DNA from: Oscillatoria sp.
GTDB taxonomy: Bacteria > Cyanobacteriota > Cyanobacteriia > Cyanobacteriales > Laspinemataceae
Length of the DNA: 47,654 nucleotides
Assembly: GCA_011390515.1 (NCBI GenBank)
Contig: JAABSJ010000019.1
Span: 1-47,654, forward strand
Reading direction: 5' to 3'
In this document: in pieces, positions 1-8,301 of the stretch
Layout of the letters: the number at the start of each line of letters is the position of its first letter
How positions within the stretch are numbered: position 1 is the first letter of the stretch
Translations under genes and position numbers: made by a program
The notes under the pieces: model-generated
What the model saw: only the letters and a program-made list of their open reading frames with translations
Told to the model about the DNA's origin: nothing
Database searches by the model: none

Positions 1-25
1 TTTCATCCTTGAGCGTTCATCATTC

Positions 26-1096
26 TTAGAGATAGTCTTTTAAAATTTCTCCTGTGGAGATTCCGGTTTTAGACCAACTAAATTGACTGGCACGGGCTAA
101 ACCCAGTTCCCGGAGACGCGATCGCGTGGTGGCACCCAGGGCCACTGCCAGCATGGCACTGGCAAGTTCGCGAATATTGTACGGATCGACTAAGATTCCC
201 GCATCCCCAGTCACTTCCGGCAGAGAAGAGCGATTGGAGGTAATCACCGGGGTCCCACAGGCCATTGCTTCTAAGGCAGGCAAACCAAATCCCTCCCACA
301 AAGAAGGAAACACCAGGGCGATCGCCTGATTCATCAATACCGGCAATTTCTCGTAGGGGACATATTCCAGAAATTTCACTCGGTCACCTAATCCCAACTC
401 TTTGACCTGTTCTTGAAGGGCGGGACTATAGCGCGGGTCAGAAGAACCCGCTAACCACAATTCATAGTCTGAACCCTGGGCTATATTCGCAAAGGCTGCT
501 ATTAATCGATGCAGATTTTTATAGGGGTCACAGCGACCCACATAGAGAAAATAATTGCTAACAGGTAAATTTAAAAATTTAAAGTTATCCACATCATATC
601 CCAAGGGAATCGGGGTAATTTTATCTACGGATATTTTACAAAAATTACTAATATCCCGGGCAGTAGAAAGCGAGTTACAAACAATATGAGTCGCTTGCTG
701 TAACACCAGGGGAATATAATAGCGATGATAATAGGTTAAGGGAGAGCGCTTGTTGGGAAAGCGCAGGGGAATAAAATCATGAACCATCACCACAGACCGA
801 CAGCTTGAAAACAAGGGGGCTTCCGGTACTGGGGAGAACAGCAGTTGCGATCGCAGGCTTTGATAAATTTTCGGCAGATGTTGTTGGGTCCACCACAACC
901 GCTTCAAATGACCTTTTTTCCCATAATCTGGGGTTAAATCTTCCGGAACTAAATAACAATTATAAGGCGCTAATTCCCGCCCGATTAATAACGTCGGATC
1001 CAGAGGATTCAGATAAGGGACAATTTGATTCGCATAAGTGGTAATCCCCGTGGGTTTGGGAATCAAAAATGACAGATTAATGGACAGGGAAGCCAA
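26..1096 (-). CDS. GT4-family glycosyltransferase
   Basis: This 356-aa protein looks like a GT-B fold, retaining GT4 (glycosyl transferases group 1) enzyme that would transfer a sugar from a nucleotide donor to a growing surface glycan in the cytoplasm. The C-terminal half shows the donor-binding core: FLYVGRCDPYKNLHRLI near residue 185, then ALVFPSLWEGFGLPALEAM with the E-x7-E pair near 265-275, then GTPVITSNRSSLPEV. The N-terminal half has the usual loose GT4 acceptor domain. The start is a TTG at 1096, chosen because a GAGGTG ribosome site sits 7 bases before it and no in-frame ATG fits. It is the last gene of a minus-strand cluster behind the GT2 gene and the rfb genes, which suggests work on a rhamnose-containing polysaccharide. 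The acceptor and sugar cannot be told. Confidence 0.9.
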   Translation of the reverse strand: MASLSINLSFLIPKPTGITTYANQIVPYLNPLDPTLLIGRELAPYNCYLVPEDLTPDYGKKGHLKRLWWTQQHLPKIYQSLRSQLLFSPVPEAPLFSSCRSVVMVHDFIPLRFPNKRSPLTYYHRYYIPLVLQQATHIVCNSLSTARDISNFCKISVDKITPIPLGYDVDNFKFLNLPVSNYFLYVGRCDPYKNLHRLIAAFANIAQGSDYELWLAGSSDPRYSPALQEQVKELGLGDRVKFLEYVPYEKLPVLMNQAIALVFPSLWEGFGLPALEAMACGTPVITSNRSSLPEVTGDAGILVDPYNIRELASAMLAVALGATTRSRLRELGLARASQFSWSKTGISTGEILKDYL

Positions 1097-1159
1097 GAGC
1101 GTACACCTCGGATTTTTTGCGTGACGTCCAACTACAGGTCAAGAGCAAACACGATGATT

Positions 1160-2074
1160 TTATCCAAAGTAAACATCCGAACCTCTCGGTTTCAGGGGAG
1201 AGAGTACGGCTTGGACTAGAGGCGATCGCTGACAATATTGAGCCAATCCCGCAAACTTTCCTCGGGCAATCTCCGGCTTAAAAACTATCAAAATTAGGGC
1301 ATGGGCAATTAAGCGGAACAATCGACCGATTAAAACTCGTTTTGGGCTGTATTTTTCCATTGTTCTTAAATAGCTGTAGGTGCTGTGTTTGAACTTCTGT
1401 TTAACCTGAGTATCTGCAATCGAGGACGGAGCATGAATTAGGCTGATTTTGGGCGTCACCCCAATAATATGTCCTTGGGCGGCATAGCGTCGGCAAAAGT
1501 CAAAATCTTCATAATAGAGAAAGTAATCGGGGTCAAAAGTCGGACATTCAGAAAACTGTCCTAAATTAATTAATAAACTGCAACCCGTTACCCAGTCACA
1601 AGGAACATAATCGGCATCCGCCTCCAGACTCAACAGATTTTTTTCCAGAATCGCACCCTGACTCGGAATAAATACCCCACCGGCAAACCACAGGCTCCCG
1701 GTGGGTTCATAAACAATTGTACCTAAAATAGACACTTCGGGATTAGCGGCAAATAAATTCGCGACTTTTTCCCATCCTGGCGATCCCAGCAGAGTATCCG
1801 GATTGATTAACCAGACAATCCCTTGGGAGTCTTGCTGATACACCCAATCCAGTCCCAGATTGCACCCCGCGCCGAATCCGACATTCTCCCCAGACTCCAA
1901 AATCACCGTAGACTCGCGTTCCAACTGGTAAATTGAGCTATCTCCCGGGGAATTGTTAACAATAATTAGCTGATATTCAAGGGTGGAATTGTCCTCAATG
2001 GATTGAATTAATTGCTCAACTAACTCGGTAGAATAATAATTAACGGTTACAAAATAAAGCACCTGGTTTGACAT
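1160..2074 (-). CDS. GT2-family glycosyltransferase, rhamnosyltransferase-like
   Basis: This 304-aa protein has a GT-A fold typical of family 2 inverting glycosyltransferases. Visible signs are the start YFVTVNYYSTELVEQLIQSI, the nucleotide-binding stretch LIIVNNSPGD, ENVGFGAGCNLGL near residue 63, and the DxD-equivalent WLINPDT near residue 90. A later acidic run, YFLYYEDFDFCRRYAAQGH, holds the usual ED(D/F) catalytic-base region. The ENVGFG/NPD pattern is the one seen in WbbL-type dTDP-rhamnosyltransferases (family knowledge). Its place directly after rfbC-rfbD-rfbA fits use of dTDP-L-rhamnose (inference). It is separated from rfbA by 231 bases with two strong hairpins, so its expression may be uncoupled from the rfb genes. 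Confidence 0.88.
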   Translation of the reverse strand: MSNQVLYFVTVNYYSTELVEQLIQSIEDNSTLEYQLIIVNNSPGDSSIYQLERESTVILESGENVGFGAGCNLGLDWVYQQDSQGIVWLINPDTLLGSPGWEKVANLFAANPEVSILGTIVYEPTGSLWFAGGVFIPSQGAILEKNLLSLEADADYVPCDWVTGCSLLINLGQFSECPTFDPDYFLYYEDFDFCRRYAAQGHIIGVTPKISLIHAPSSIADTQVKQKFKHSTYSYLRTMEKYSPKRVLIGRLFRLIAHALILIVFKPEIARGKFAGLAQYCQRSPLVQAVLSPLKPRGSDVYFG

Positions 2075-2157
2075 TCCATTGAGTGATTGACCAACTTAAC
2101 GGGGATGAAGGATAACCTCTCCCAATTTTGGTTTATATTGGCTCCCTCATCCCCCAA

Positions 2158-2184
2158 CCCCTTCTCCCATTTTGGGAGAAGGGG
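2158..2184. repeat. Short hairpin element (REP-like)
   Basis: Twelve-base arms CCCCTTCTCCCA and TGGGAGAAGGGG are separated by TTT. The same core recurs inside the 28-bp-arm hairpin at 38741-38799, so this is a dispersed repeat rather than a gene-specific terminator. It lies between rfbA and the GT2 gene. Confidence 0.8.
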
Positions 2185-2212
2185 AGCCGGATTCAAAGTG
2201 AGATGCTCCCTT

Positions 2213-2262
2213 GTAGGGTGGGCACTGCCCACCTGAATTATGGTGGGCAGTGCCCACCCTAC
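2213..2262. repeat. 21-bp-arm perfect palindromic repeat
   Basis: Arms at 2213-2233 and 2242-2262 are exact reverse complements (GTAGGGTGGGCA... and its mirror) around an 8-base loop TGAATTAT. The GTAGGGTGGGCACTGCCCACC type is a dispersed intergenic palindrome in cyanobacterial genomes, as far as I recall. A transcript of either strand would form a very stable stem between rfbA and the GT2 gene. Confidence 0.85.
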
Positions 2263-2305
2263 GGAACCTAAATTGGCGTTGATTTTTCTTCCTTCATCCA
2301 CCCCA

Positions 2306-3379
2306 TTAAGGTAATTCAATTTGAGAATCATCGCCAATCATAAACCGGAGGGCTTTGGGTCGTCGGGGGGCGACGGTCAATTGTGCGCGTCTGCCAATCA
2401 CACTATCCACCAATCGTTGATGAATGCCAATGATTTGAGCACTGTGCAACACCACACTATGTTCTAAATCCGCTTCAATTAACTTCACATGATCCGCGAT
2501 ACTGCTATAAGGACCAATGAAGCAGTTTTCCAGATAACAATTTTCGCCAATAATTACAGGACCGCGAATGGAACTGTTAATCACTTTCGTTCCTGCCCCA
2601 ATTTGAACCCGCCCAATAATCTGACTTTTCTCATCCACTTCGGCATGATTTTGGGCCTCTAATTGCGTATCCAGGATGATCCGATTCGCTTCGAGGAGGT
2701 CATCTTTTTTCCCCGTATCCAACCACCACCCCTCTAGGGTACAGGATTCCACGGAGGTTTTCCAGTCGAGGAGACGTTGAATGGCATCAGTAATTTCCAA
2801 CTCTCCTCGGGCGGAGGGTTGGATATTGGCGATCGCCTCGTGAATCTGAGGAGAAAAAAAGTAAATCCCAACTAAAGCTAAATTAGACGGCGGGTCTTTA
2901 GGTTTCTCCACTAAGGCTAAAACTTTCCCCGTTTCATCCACTTTTGCCACCCCAAAAGCGCTGGGATTCGACACCGGACGCAGGAGAATTAACGCATCCA
3001 ATTGTTCGGCTTTAAACTTATCCAAAAACGGATTCAGCGGCCTTTGAATCAGGTTATCTCCGAGATACATAATAAACGGAGCATCCCCTAAAAATGGCCG
3101 AGCGATTTTCACCGCATGAGCTAAACCTGCGGGTTGTTCTTGTAAAATATAGGTGATTTTGGCACCGAAGCGATCGCCATTCCCGGTCAGGGATTTCACC
3201 TCTTCCCCAGTTTCCGGACTAATAATAATGCCAATCTCCGTAATTCCGGCAGCCACAATGCCTTCAATGCCATACCAGAGAATCGGCTTATTGGCCACCG
3301 GCACTAACTGTTTAGCACCGGAATAGGTCAGAGGTCGGAGTCGAGTGCCTTTTCCACCGGATAAAATCAGTGCTTTCAT
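2306..3379 (-). CDS. rfbA: Glucose-1-phosphate thymidylyltransferase (long form)
   Basis: This enzyme joins dTTP and glucose-1-phosphate to give dTDP-glucose, the first step of dTDP-L-rhamnose synthesis. The nucleotidyltransferase signature MKALILSGGKGTRLRPLT opens the protein, followed by the sugar-phosphate site KQLVPVANKPI and MYLGDNLIQ near residue 105. At 357 aa it is longer than the about 290-aa RmlA of enteric bacteria. The extra C-terminal part (about residues 240-357) has hexapeptide-like left-handed beta-helix repeats such as IIGRVQIGAGTKVINSSI, so it is the RmlA_long/StrD type. The start lies 8 bases after the stop of rfbD, which indicates one operon rfbC-rfbD-rfbA. rfbB (the 4,6-dehydratase) is not in this window. 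Confidence 0.95.
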   Translation of the reverse strand: MKALILSGGKGTRLRPLTYSGAKQLVPVANKPILWYGIEGIVAAGITEIGIIISPETGEEVKSLTGNGDRFGAKITYILQEQPAGLAHAVKIARPFLGDAPFIMYLGDNLIQRPLNPFLDKFKAEQLDALILLRPVSNPSAFGVAKVDETGKVLALVEKPKDPPSNLALVGIYFFSPQIHEAIANIQPSARGELEITDAIQRLLDWKTSVESCTLEGWWLDTGKKDDLLEANRIILDTQLEAQNHAEVDEKSQIIGRVQIGAGTKVINSSIRGPVIIGENCYLENCFIGPYSSIADHVKLIEADLEHSVVLHSAQIIGIHQRLVDSVIGRRAQLTVAPRRPKALRFMIGDDSQIELP

Positions 3380-3387
3380 ATCAATAA

Positions 3388-4257
3388 TTAACTGCTAAAA
3401 TTCCGGAGCATTTGTCTGAGTCCCTGTCGCCAGTGGGGGGGATAAGTTCCCAAGGTTGCGGCGATTTTCGCCGAGGAGAGGACCGAATAGGCGGGACGAC
3501 GGGCGGGAGTAGGATACTCTTCGGTAGAAATTGGTTTAACCCGTTGGATTTGCAGGGGAAAACCCAGGGCCTGGGCTTCTTCAAAGATGGCGATCGCAAA
3601 ATCATACCAACTGGCAACCCCGCTATTAGTGTAATGGTAAGTCCCCGAGGGAATCGACAACTGAATCATTGAGGCGATCGCCGCTGCTAAATCCCCAGTC
3701 CAAGTCGGACTCCCCACTTGATCCGTCACCACCCCTAATTCCTCCCGTTGGGACCCCAAGCGCAGCATCGTTTTCACAAAATTACCGGAACCCCCAGTCC
3801 CATAAACCCAAGCGGTTCTAAGGATAATCGCATCCCCCCCCACCTGGCGAATTGCTTCCTCACCGGCGAGTTTTGAGGCGCCATATTGTCCAATCGCATG
3901 GGTGGGATCGGTTTCGCGATAGGGATGAGACTGAGTGCCATCAAAGACATAATCTGTGGACACATGAATCAACCGCGCCCCTAATTGATGGCACTCATCA
4001 GCCAAAATTCCCACCCCGGTGCCATTAATCGCCATTGCCAGTTCCGGTTCAGTTTCCGCTTTGTCCACTGCGGTATAGGCAGCACAATTGACAACCACTT
4101 GAGGTTTGACCGTTACCATGACGTGATGGATTGAGTCAGGGTTGGCTAAATCGAGGGTTTGGCGATCGCACCCCGTCACCTCTCCCACCGCCTGGAGAAT
4201 CGGAGACAATTCCTGTCCCAATTGACCCTTAATCCCGGTTAATAAAATCTGGGTCAT
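3388..4257 (-). CDS. rfbD: dTDP-4-dehydrorhamnose reductase
   Basis: This 289-aa short-chain dehydrogenase carries out the last step to dTDP-L-rhamnose by NADPH reduction of the 4-keto sugar. The Rossmann signature ILLTGIKGQLGQEL is at the N-terminus. VDKAETEPELAMAIN and HVSTDYVFDGT follow, and the catalytic YGASKLAGE (Y-x3-K) is near residue 125-135. The ATG at 4257 was chosen over longer in-frame starts because it begins directly at the Rossmann strand and overlaps the rfbC stop codon (ATGA), a sign of translational coupling. The longer open frame upstream runs into rfbC and is not expected to be used. Confidence 0.95.
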   Translation of the reverse strand: MTQILLTGIKGQLGQELSPILQAVGEVTGCDRQTLDLANPDSIHHVMVTVKPQVVVNCAAYTAVDKAETEPELAMAINGTGVGILADECHQLGARLIHVSTDYVFDGTQSHPYRETDPTHAIGQYGASKLAGEEAIRQVGGDAIILRTAWVYGTGGSGNFVKTMLRLGSQREELGVVTDQVGSPTWTGDLAAAIASMIQLSIPSGTYHYTNSGVASWYDFAIAIFEEAQALGFPLQIQRVKPISTEEYPTPARRPAYSVLSSAKIAATLGTYPPHWRQGLRQMLRNFSS

Positions 4258-4802
4258 GCAAACACTTCCGCATCTTTCAAAGACAGACCGGCTTGGTCTT
4301 TTTCCGATAAAATCGGCGTGGATCCATTCAAGGGCCAATCGATGCCCAAATCTGGATCATTCCACAGAATACAGCGTTCATGGTGTGGGGCGTAATATTC
4401 CGTGGTTTTGTACAGCACTTCCGCCATGTCCGAAACCACCAAAAACCCATGAGCGAATCCGGGCGGAATCCAGAACTGGCGGTGGTTTTCGCCACTGAGG
4501 AGACAACCGGCCCACTGTCCGAAGGTGGGAGAGTCTTTGCGAATGTCCACCGCCACATCAAACACGGCACCGACGACAACGCGGAGTAATTTTCCTTGGG
4601 GCTGTTGAATCTGGTAATGTAGACCGCGCAGGACATTTTGGCGCGATCGCGAGTGGTTATCTTGAACAAACTCGGAGGTGATGCCGGTTTTTTCCGCAAA
4701 GGTACGTTGGTTATAACTTTCCAAGAAAAAACCGCGATCGTCGCCGAAAACTTTCGGTTCGATAATTACGACATCAGGAATATCAGTGGGAATTATGTTC
4801 AT
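4254..4802 (-). CDS. rfbC: dTDP-4-dehydrorhamnose 3,5-epimerase
   Basis: This 182-aa cupin-fold enzyme epimerises C3 and C5 of dTDP-4-keto-6-deoxyglucose before RfbD acts. Family landmarks are EPKVFGDDRGFFLESYNQRTF at the N-terminus, QDNHSRSRQNVLRGLHYQ near residue 50-65 (the catalytic His is in LRGLHYQ), VAVDIRKDSPTFGQW, IPPGFAHGFLV near 115-125, and YKTTEYYAP. The length is normal for RmlC. It is the first gene of the minus-strand rfb operon and overlaps rfbD by four bases. The promoter should lie in the 338-base region shared with the divergent cyclase gene. Confidence 0.95.
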   Translation of the reverse strand: MNIIPTDIPDVVIIEPKVFGDDRGFFLESYNQRTFAEKTGITSEFVQDNHSRSRQNVLRGLHYQIQQPQGKLLRVVVGAVFDVAVDIRKDSPTFGQWAGCLLSGENHRQFWIPPGFAHGFLVVSDMAEVLYKTTEYYAPHHERCILWNDPDLGIDWPLNGSTPILSEKDQAGLSLKDAEVFA

Positions 4803-5140
4803 TAAAAACTGTCAGGGATAGCAACCGGGAGTGTTCTGGTTTAAACTCAGCCGTTAGTCAATTTATCAGAATTGCTCACCTTTAAACCGAGAGATTTAAA
4901 ATTTATGACTCCTTTTCCAGTCCGTTAAACTCAGGGGTACAGTGGCTTAAGAAGACCAATCCAGGGACTGTGACAACCCCAACGGGTGCAAGGACACAGA
5001 GGGGCCTGGATGGAGGGTGCTATTAAATTTAAGGTTCAGGGTAGCCACTCGCATTCTTGATCCCCAGGACTCAAGAATTCAGATCGTGTACGTTCCTTAT
5101 AGCGCGGTAGTTTCCCTAAACGCCTTTGCGTTTATCCTCT
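4803..5140. other. Divergent intergenic region, no gene seen
   Basis: These 338 bases separate the divergent rfbC and cyclase genes and must contain both promoters. I see no open frame, RNA gene or known riboswitch pattern, and I cannot point to a convincing -35/-10 pair. Confidence 0.5.
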
Positions 5141-8100
5141 ATGGTGATGCAATTGTTTGATAAATATTTCCCAAACACCGTTTTAACCCGATCTGTCAAT
5201 TGGGCCCTGAAAGTGCGTCTGCTTCCCTATCTCGCCGCATCTATCACCGTGGGATTGCTGTTAACTGGGGTGGGAGTCCTTGATTATTCTGAACAACAGC
5301 GTTGGAAACAGCAGCATCGCGCCAATGTTTTAAATGAAGTCAGCGCCATCCGGGCCCGGTTAGAACAGGGGTTAAACCAGAGGCTGTTTTTGGAACGGGG
5401 TTTAGTCGCTTATATTAGCGCCCTCAATTCCAACATTGACCCCGAGCAGTTTGATAACCTAGCGCGGGTGATTGTCGCCAAGCAAAAGGGGATTCGCAGT
5501 ATTGCCCTGTATGAAAATACCATTGTTAGTCATATGTATCCTCTCGCGGGGAATGAGGCGGCGATCGGGTTTGAACCCATGAGTATTCCCTCAGAACGGG
5601 AGGCGATTTTGCGGGCGATTCATACCCGCAGCACGGTTTTGGCTGGACCTGTGGACCTGGTTCCCGAAGGACTGGCGTTTATTAGTCGCACCCCGATATT
5701 TTTGACCCCTCCCGGTGCAGAACCCGGAAGCGGGTCTTACTGGGGGATGGTGGGGATTATTATCGATCGCAATATTCTGTTTACCGAGGCGGGTTTGCTG
5801 GGTAGGGATTCCGAACTGAAATATGCCATCCGAGGCAACGATGGATTGGCGGCTGCCGGAGGGGTCTTTTTCGGGGACCCCCAAATTTTTAAGCAAAATC
5901 CGGTGTTGTTATCGGTGACTCTGCCCAATGGATCCTGGCAGTTAGCGGCCATCCCCGCTCAAGGATGGCCGCTAACTGCCCCCTTTTCCCGGTGGTTATG
6001 GACGGGAGGCTCTGTATTAGCTCTGTTGGCTGGGGGTTTAGTGTTTATTTTAGTCAGTGCACCGGCAAGACTCCAAGATGCCGTCAATCGCGCCACCACC
6101 GCCCTGAGAAATAGCGAAGATGCCCTCAAACAGGCGAATTTGGAATTAAAACACCTCGATCGCCTCAAAGATGAGTTTCTCGCCAATACCTCTCACGAAT
6201 TACGAACGCCGCTCAATGGCATTATTGGTTTAGCTGAGTCGCTAATTGATGGGGCCGCAGGCGCGGTGACCTCCCTCCAACAGAAAAATTTAGGGATGAT
6301 TGTCTACTGTGGATATCGCCTCGTCCATCTGGTGAATGACCTGCTTGATTTTTCCAAATTAAAACATAAAACCATTGAACTGCAACTCAAGCCGATTGGC
6401 ATGAGAGAAATTGCAGAAATTACCCTCTCTATCTGTCAGCCTTTAATTGGGGATAAGAATTTACAATTCATCAATGGAATTCCGGCGGAAGTGCCGTTAG
6501 TGTTAGCCGATGAAAATCGGGTGCAGCAAATTTTACAAAATTTAATTGCCAATGGGATTAAATTTACCTCCATCGGTGTCATTGAAGTGTCGGCACAGTT
6601 GCGCGAATCGGTTGCGGATACTCCAGATAATTCTGACTATTTAGCGATTACGGTTTCGGATACGGGAATTGGGATTGCTTCGGACAAGTTAGAGCGAATT
6701 TTTGAGTCGTTTGAACAAGCGGATGGTTCTACGGCACGGGAATATGGGGGCACGGGATTGGGGTTATCGATTACGAAGCAGCTTGTGGAGTTACATGGAG
6801 GGGAAATCACCGTAGAATCCACGGTGGGAGAGGGGTCTCGATTTACCTTTACCTTGCCGATCGCACCCGTTGAAGCAACTCCTGGGGAACCGTGGAGTTA
6901 TCCTGGGGTTTCCAAACCCATTATCAAGGAAGAACGACAGGTAGTCGCCTTTGAAACTTCTGGTAAAGCACCTATTTCACCGGAGGAGTCTATCGCAACC
7001 TTAACCCTCTTAAATGAGGATGATAATTCGGAACAATTTAAGATTTTAATTGTGGATGATGAGCCGGTGAATTTACAAGTTTTGGTGAATCATCTGTCTC
7101 TACAAAATTATGCAATTACTCAAGCCTCTAATGGCATGGATGCCTTGGAGGTGATTGAGCGCGGGTTTAAGCCGGATTTGATATTACTGGATGTGATGAT
7201 GCCCAAAATGACGGGGTTAGAAGTCTGTCAAAAATTGCGGAATGTGTTTCCCGCGACGGAAGTGCCGATTTTGATGTTAACGGCTAAAACTCAAATTGAT
7301 GTCCTGGTTGAAGGATTTGGTTCTGGGGCGAATGATTATTTGACCAAACCTATTTCAAAAAATGAATTATTGGCCCGGATTAAAACACATTTAAGACTCT
7401 CGCATATTAGCCTAGCTTACAGTCGATTTGTTCCCCGAGAATTTTTACAATTACTGAATAAAGAAAGCATTATTGATGTCAAATTGAGCGACAGTGTGAA
7501 TCAGTCGATGTCAATTTTGTTTTCAGATATTCGGGATTTTACCAGCTTAAGTGAACGGTTGACGCCGGAAGCAACGTTTAAGTTTATTAATGAGTATTTG
7601 TCCCGGATGGAACCGGCGATCGCTGCCAATCATGGGTTTATTGATAAATATATTGGCGATGCGATTATGGCTTTATTTAATGGAGAAGCCGATGATGCGG
7701 TGCAAGCGGGAATTGCCATGATACGAAGTCTCGGGGAATATAATCGCGATCGCCTCGCCAGGGGAGAACAGCCGATTAAAATTGGCATTGGCATCAATAC
7801 TGGGGATTTGATGTTAGGAACTGTTGGGGGAAAAACGCGCATGGATGGGACGGCGATCGGAGATGCGGTCAACTTAGCCTCTCGGATTGAAGGACTCACC
7901 AAACAATATGATGTGTCCTTGTTAATTTCTGATCGCACTTTTTCCCGGTTAAAAAATCCCAGTCACTATGGAATTCGCAAAATCGAGACAGTGAAAATCA
8001 AAGGAAAATCAGAATTAGTCACCGTCTATGAAGTGTTCGATGCCGATCCCCCGGAGCTGAAAGTGTCCAAGCTAGAGACAAAACAGGACTTTGAAACCGC

Positions 8101-8227
8101 CTTGTATTACTACAATCAGAACTCACCGGAGGAAGCTCAGGAACTGTTTGAACGGTGTTTGTGCAAAAATCCCGAGGATAAAGTCGCTCAAATTTATCGC
8201 GATCGCACCCAAGAAAAGTTATCCTAA
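5141..8227 (+). CDS. CHASE - histidine kinase - receiver - adenylate/guanylate cyclase hybrid
   Basis: This membrane signalling protein of about 1028 aa has its domains in the order TM (near residues 25-45), extracellular CHASE sensor (about 50-190, [16 protein letters not shown]...), second TM (about 285-305), HisKA with [15 protein letters not shown] (phospho-His near 350), HATPase_c ([16 protein letters not shown]), receiver (LIVDDEP, phospho-Asp in [13 protein letters not shown], Lys in YLTKPIS) and a class III cyclase. The cyclase has both metal-binding regions, [15 protein letters not shown] and [12 protein letters not shown], and the transition-state region [12 protein letters not shown]. 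It should turn a periplasmic ligand into phosphotransfer and cAMP or cGMP, like CyaC-type cyanobacterial proteins. The ATG at 5141 is preferred to a TTG at 5126; another ATG at 5147 is possible and no clear Shine-Dalgarno decides. It converges on the type 1 secretion operon. Confidence 0.92.
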   Translation: MVMQLFDKYFPNTVLTRSVNWALKVRLLPYLAASITVGLLLTGVGVLDYSEQQRWKQQHRANVLNEVSAIRARLEQGLNQRLFLERGLVAYISALNSNIDPEQFDNLARVIVAKQKGIRSIALYENTIVSHMYPLAGNEAAIGFEPMSIPSEREAILRAIHTRSTVLAGPVDLVPEGLAFISRTPIFLTPPGAEPGSGSYWGMVGIIIDRNILFTEAGLLGRDSELKYAIRGNDGLAAAGGVFFGDPQIFKQNPVLLSVTLPNGSWQLAAIPAQGWPLTAPFSRWLWTGGSVLALLAGGLVFILVSAPARLQDAVNRATTALRNSEDALKQANLELKHLDRLKDEFLANTSHELRTPLNGIIGLAESLIDGAAGAVTSLQQKNLGMIVYCGYRLVHLVNDLLDFSKLKHKTIELQLKPIGMREIAEITLSICQPLIGDKNLQFINGIPAEVPLVLADENRVQQILQNLIANGIKFTSIGVIEVSAQLRESVADTPDNSDYLAITVSDTGIGIASDKLERIFESFEQADGSTAREYGGTGLGLSITKQLVELHGGEITVESTVGEGSRFTFTLPIAPVEATPGEPWSYPGVSKPIIKEERQVVAFETSGKAPISPEESIATLTLLNEDDNSEQFKILIVDDEPVNLQVLVNHLSLQNYAITQASNGMDALEVIERGFKPDLILLDVMMPKMTGLEVCQKLRNVFPATEVPILMLTAKTQIDVLVEGFGSGANDYLTKPISKNELLARIKTHLRLSHISLAYSRFVPREFLQLLNKESIIDVKLSDSVNQSMSILFSDIRDFTSLSERLTPEATFKFINEYLSRMEPAIAANHGFIDKYIGDAIMALFNGEADDAVQAGIAMIRSLGEYNRDRLARGEQPIKIGIGINTGDLMLGTVGGKTRMDGTAIGDAVNLASRIEGLTKQYDVSLLISDRTFSRLKNPSHYGIRKIETVKIKGKSELVTVYEVFDADPPELKVSKLETKQDFETALYYYNQNSPEEAQELFERCLCKNPEDKVAQIYRDRTQEKLS

Positions 8228-8241
8228 ATTCACCGGAAATA

Positions 8242-8284
8242 GAAGTGTCAAGTCTCAACCCGATCGCTTTCAACTTGACACTTC
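8242..8284. terminator. Hairpin between convergent genes
   Basis: Arms GAAGTGTCAAGT (8242-8253) and ACTTGACACTTC (8273-8284) pair perfectly across a 19-base loop. The hairpin lies in the 74-base gap between the cyclase and hlyD stop codons. No T-run follows on either strand, so it is a possible bidirectional terminator or mRNA 3'-end stabiliser rather than a classic intrinsic terminator. Confidence 0.5.
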
Positions 8285-8301
8285 CTCCACTGGATGGGAC
8301 A

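Noticed and set aside
4960-5060. Possible riboswitch in the divergent rfbC/cyclase gap (CCAACGGGTGCAAGGACACAGAGG region)
   Set aside because: I could not match it to a known riboswitch consensus and saw no consistent pairing.
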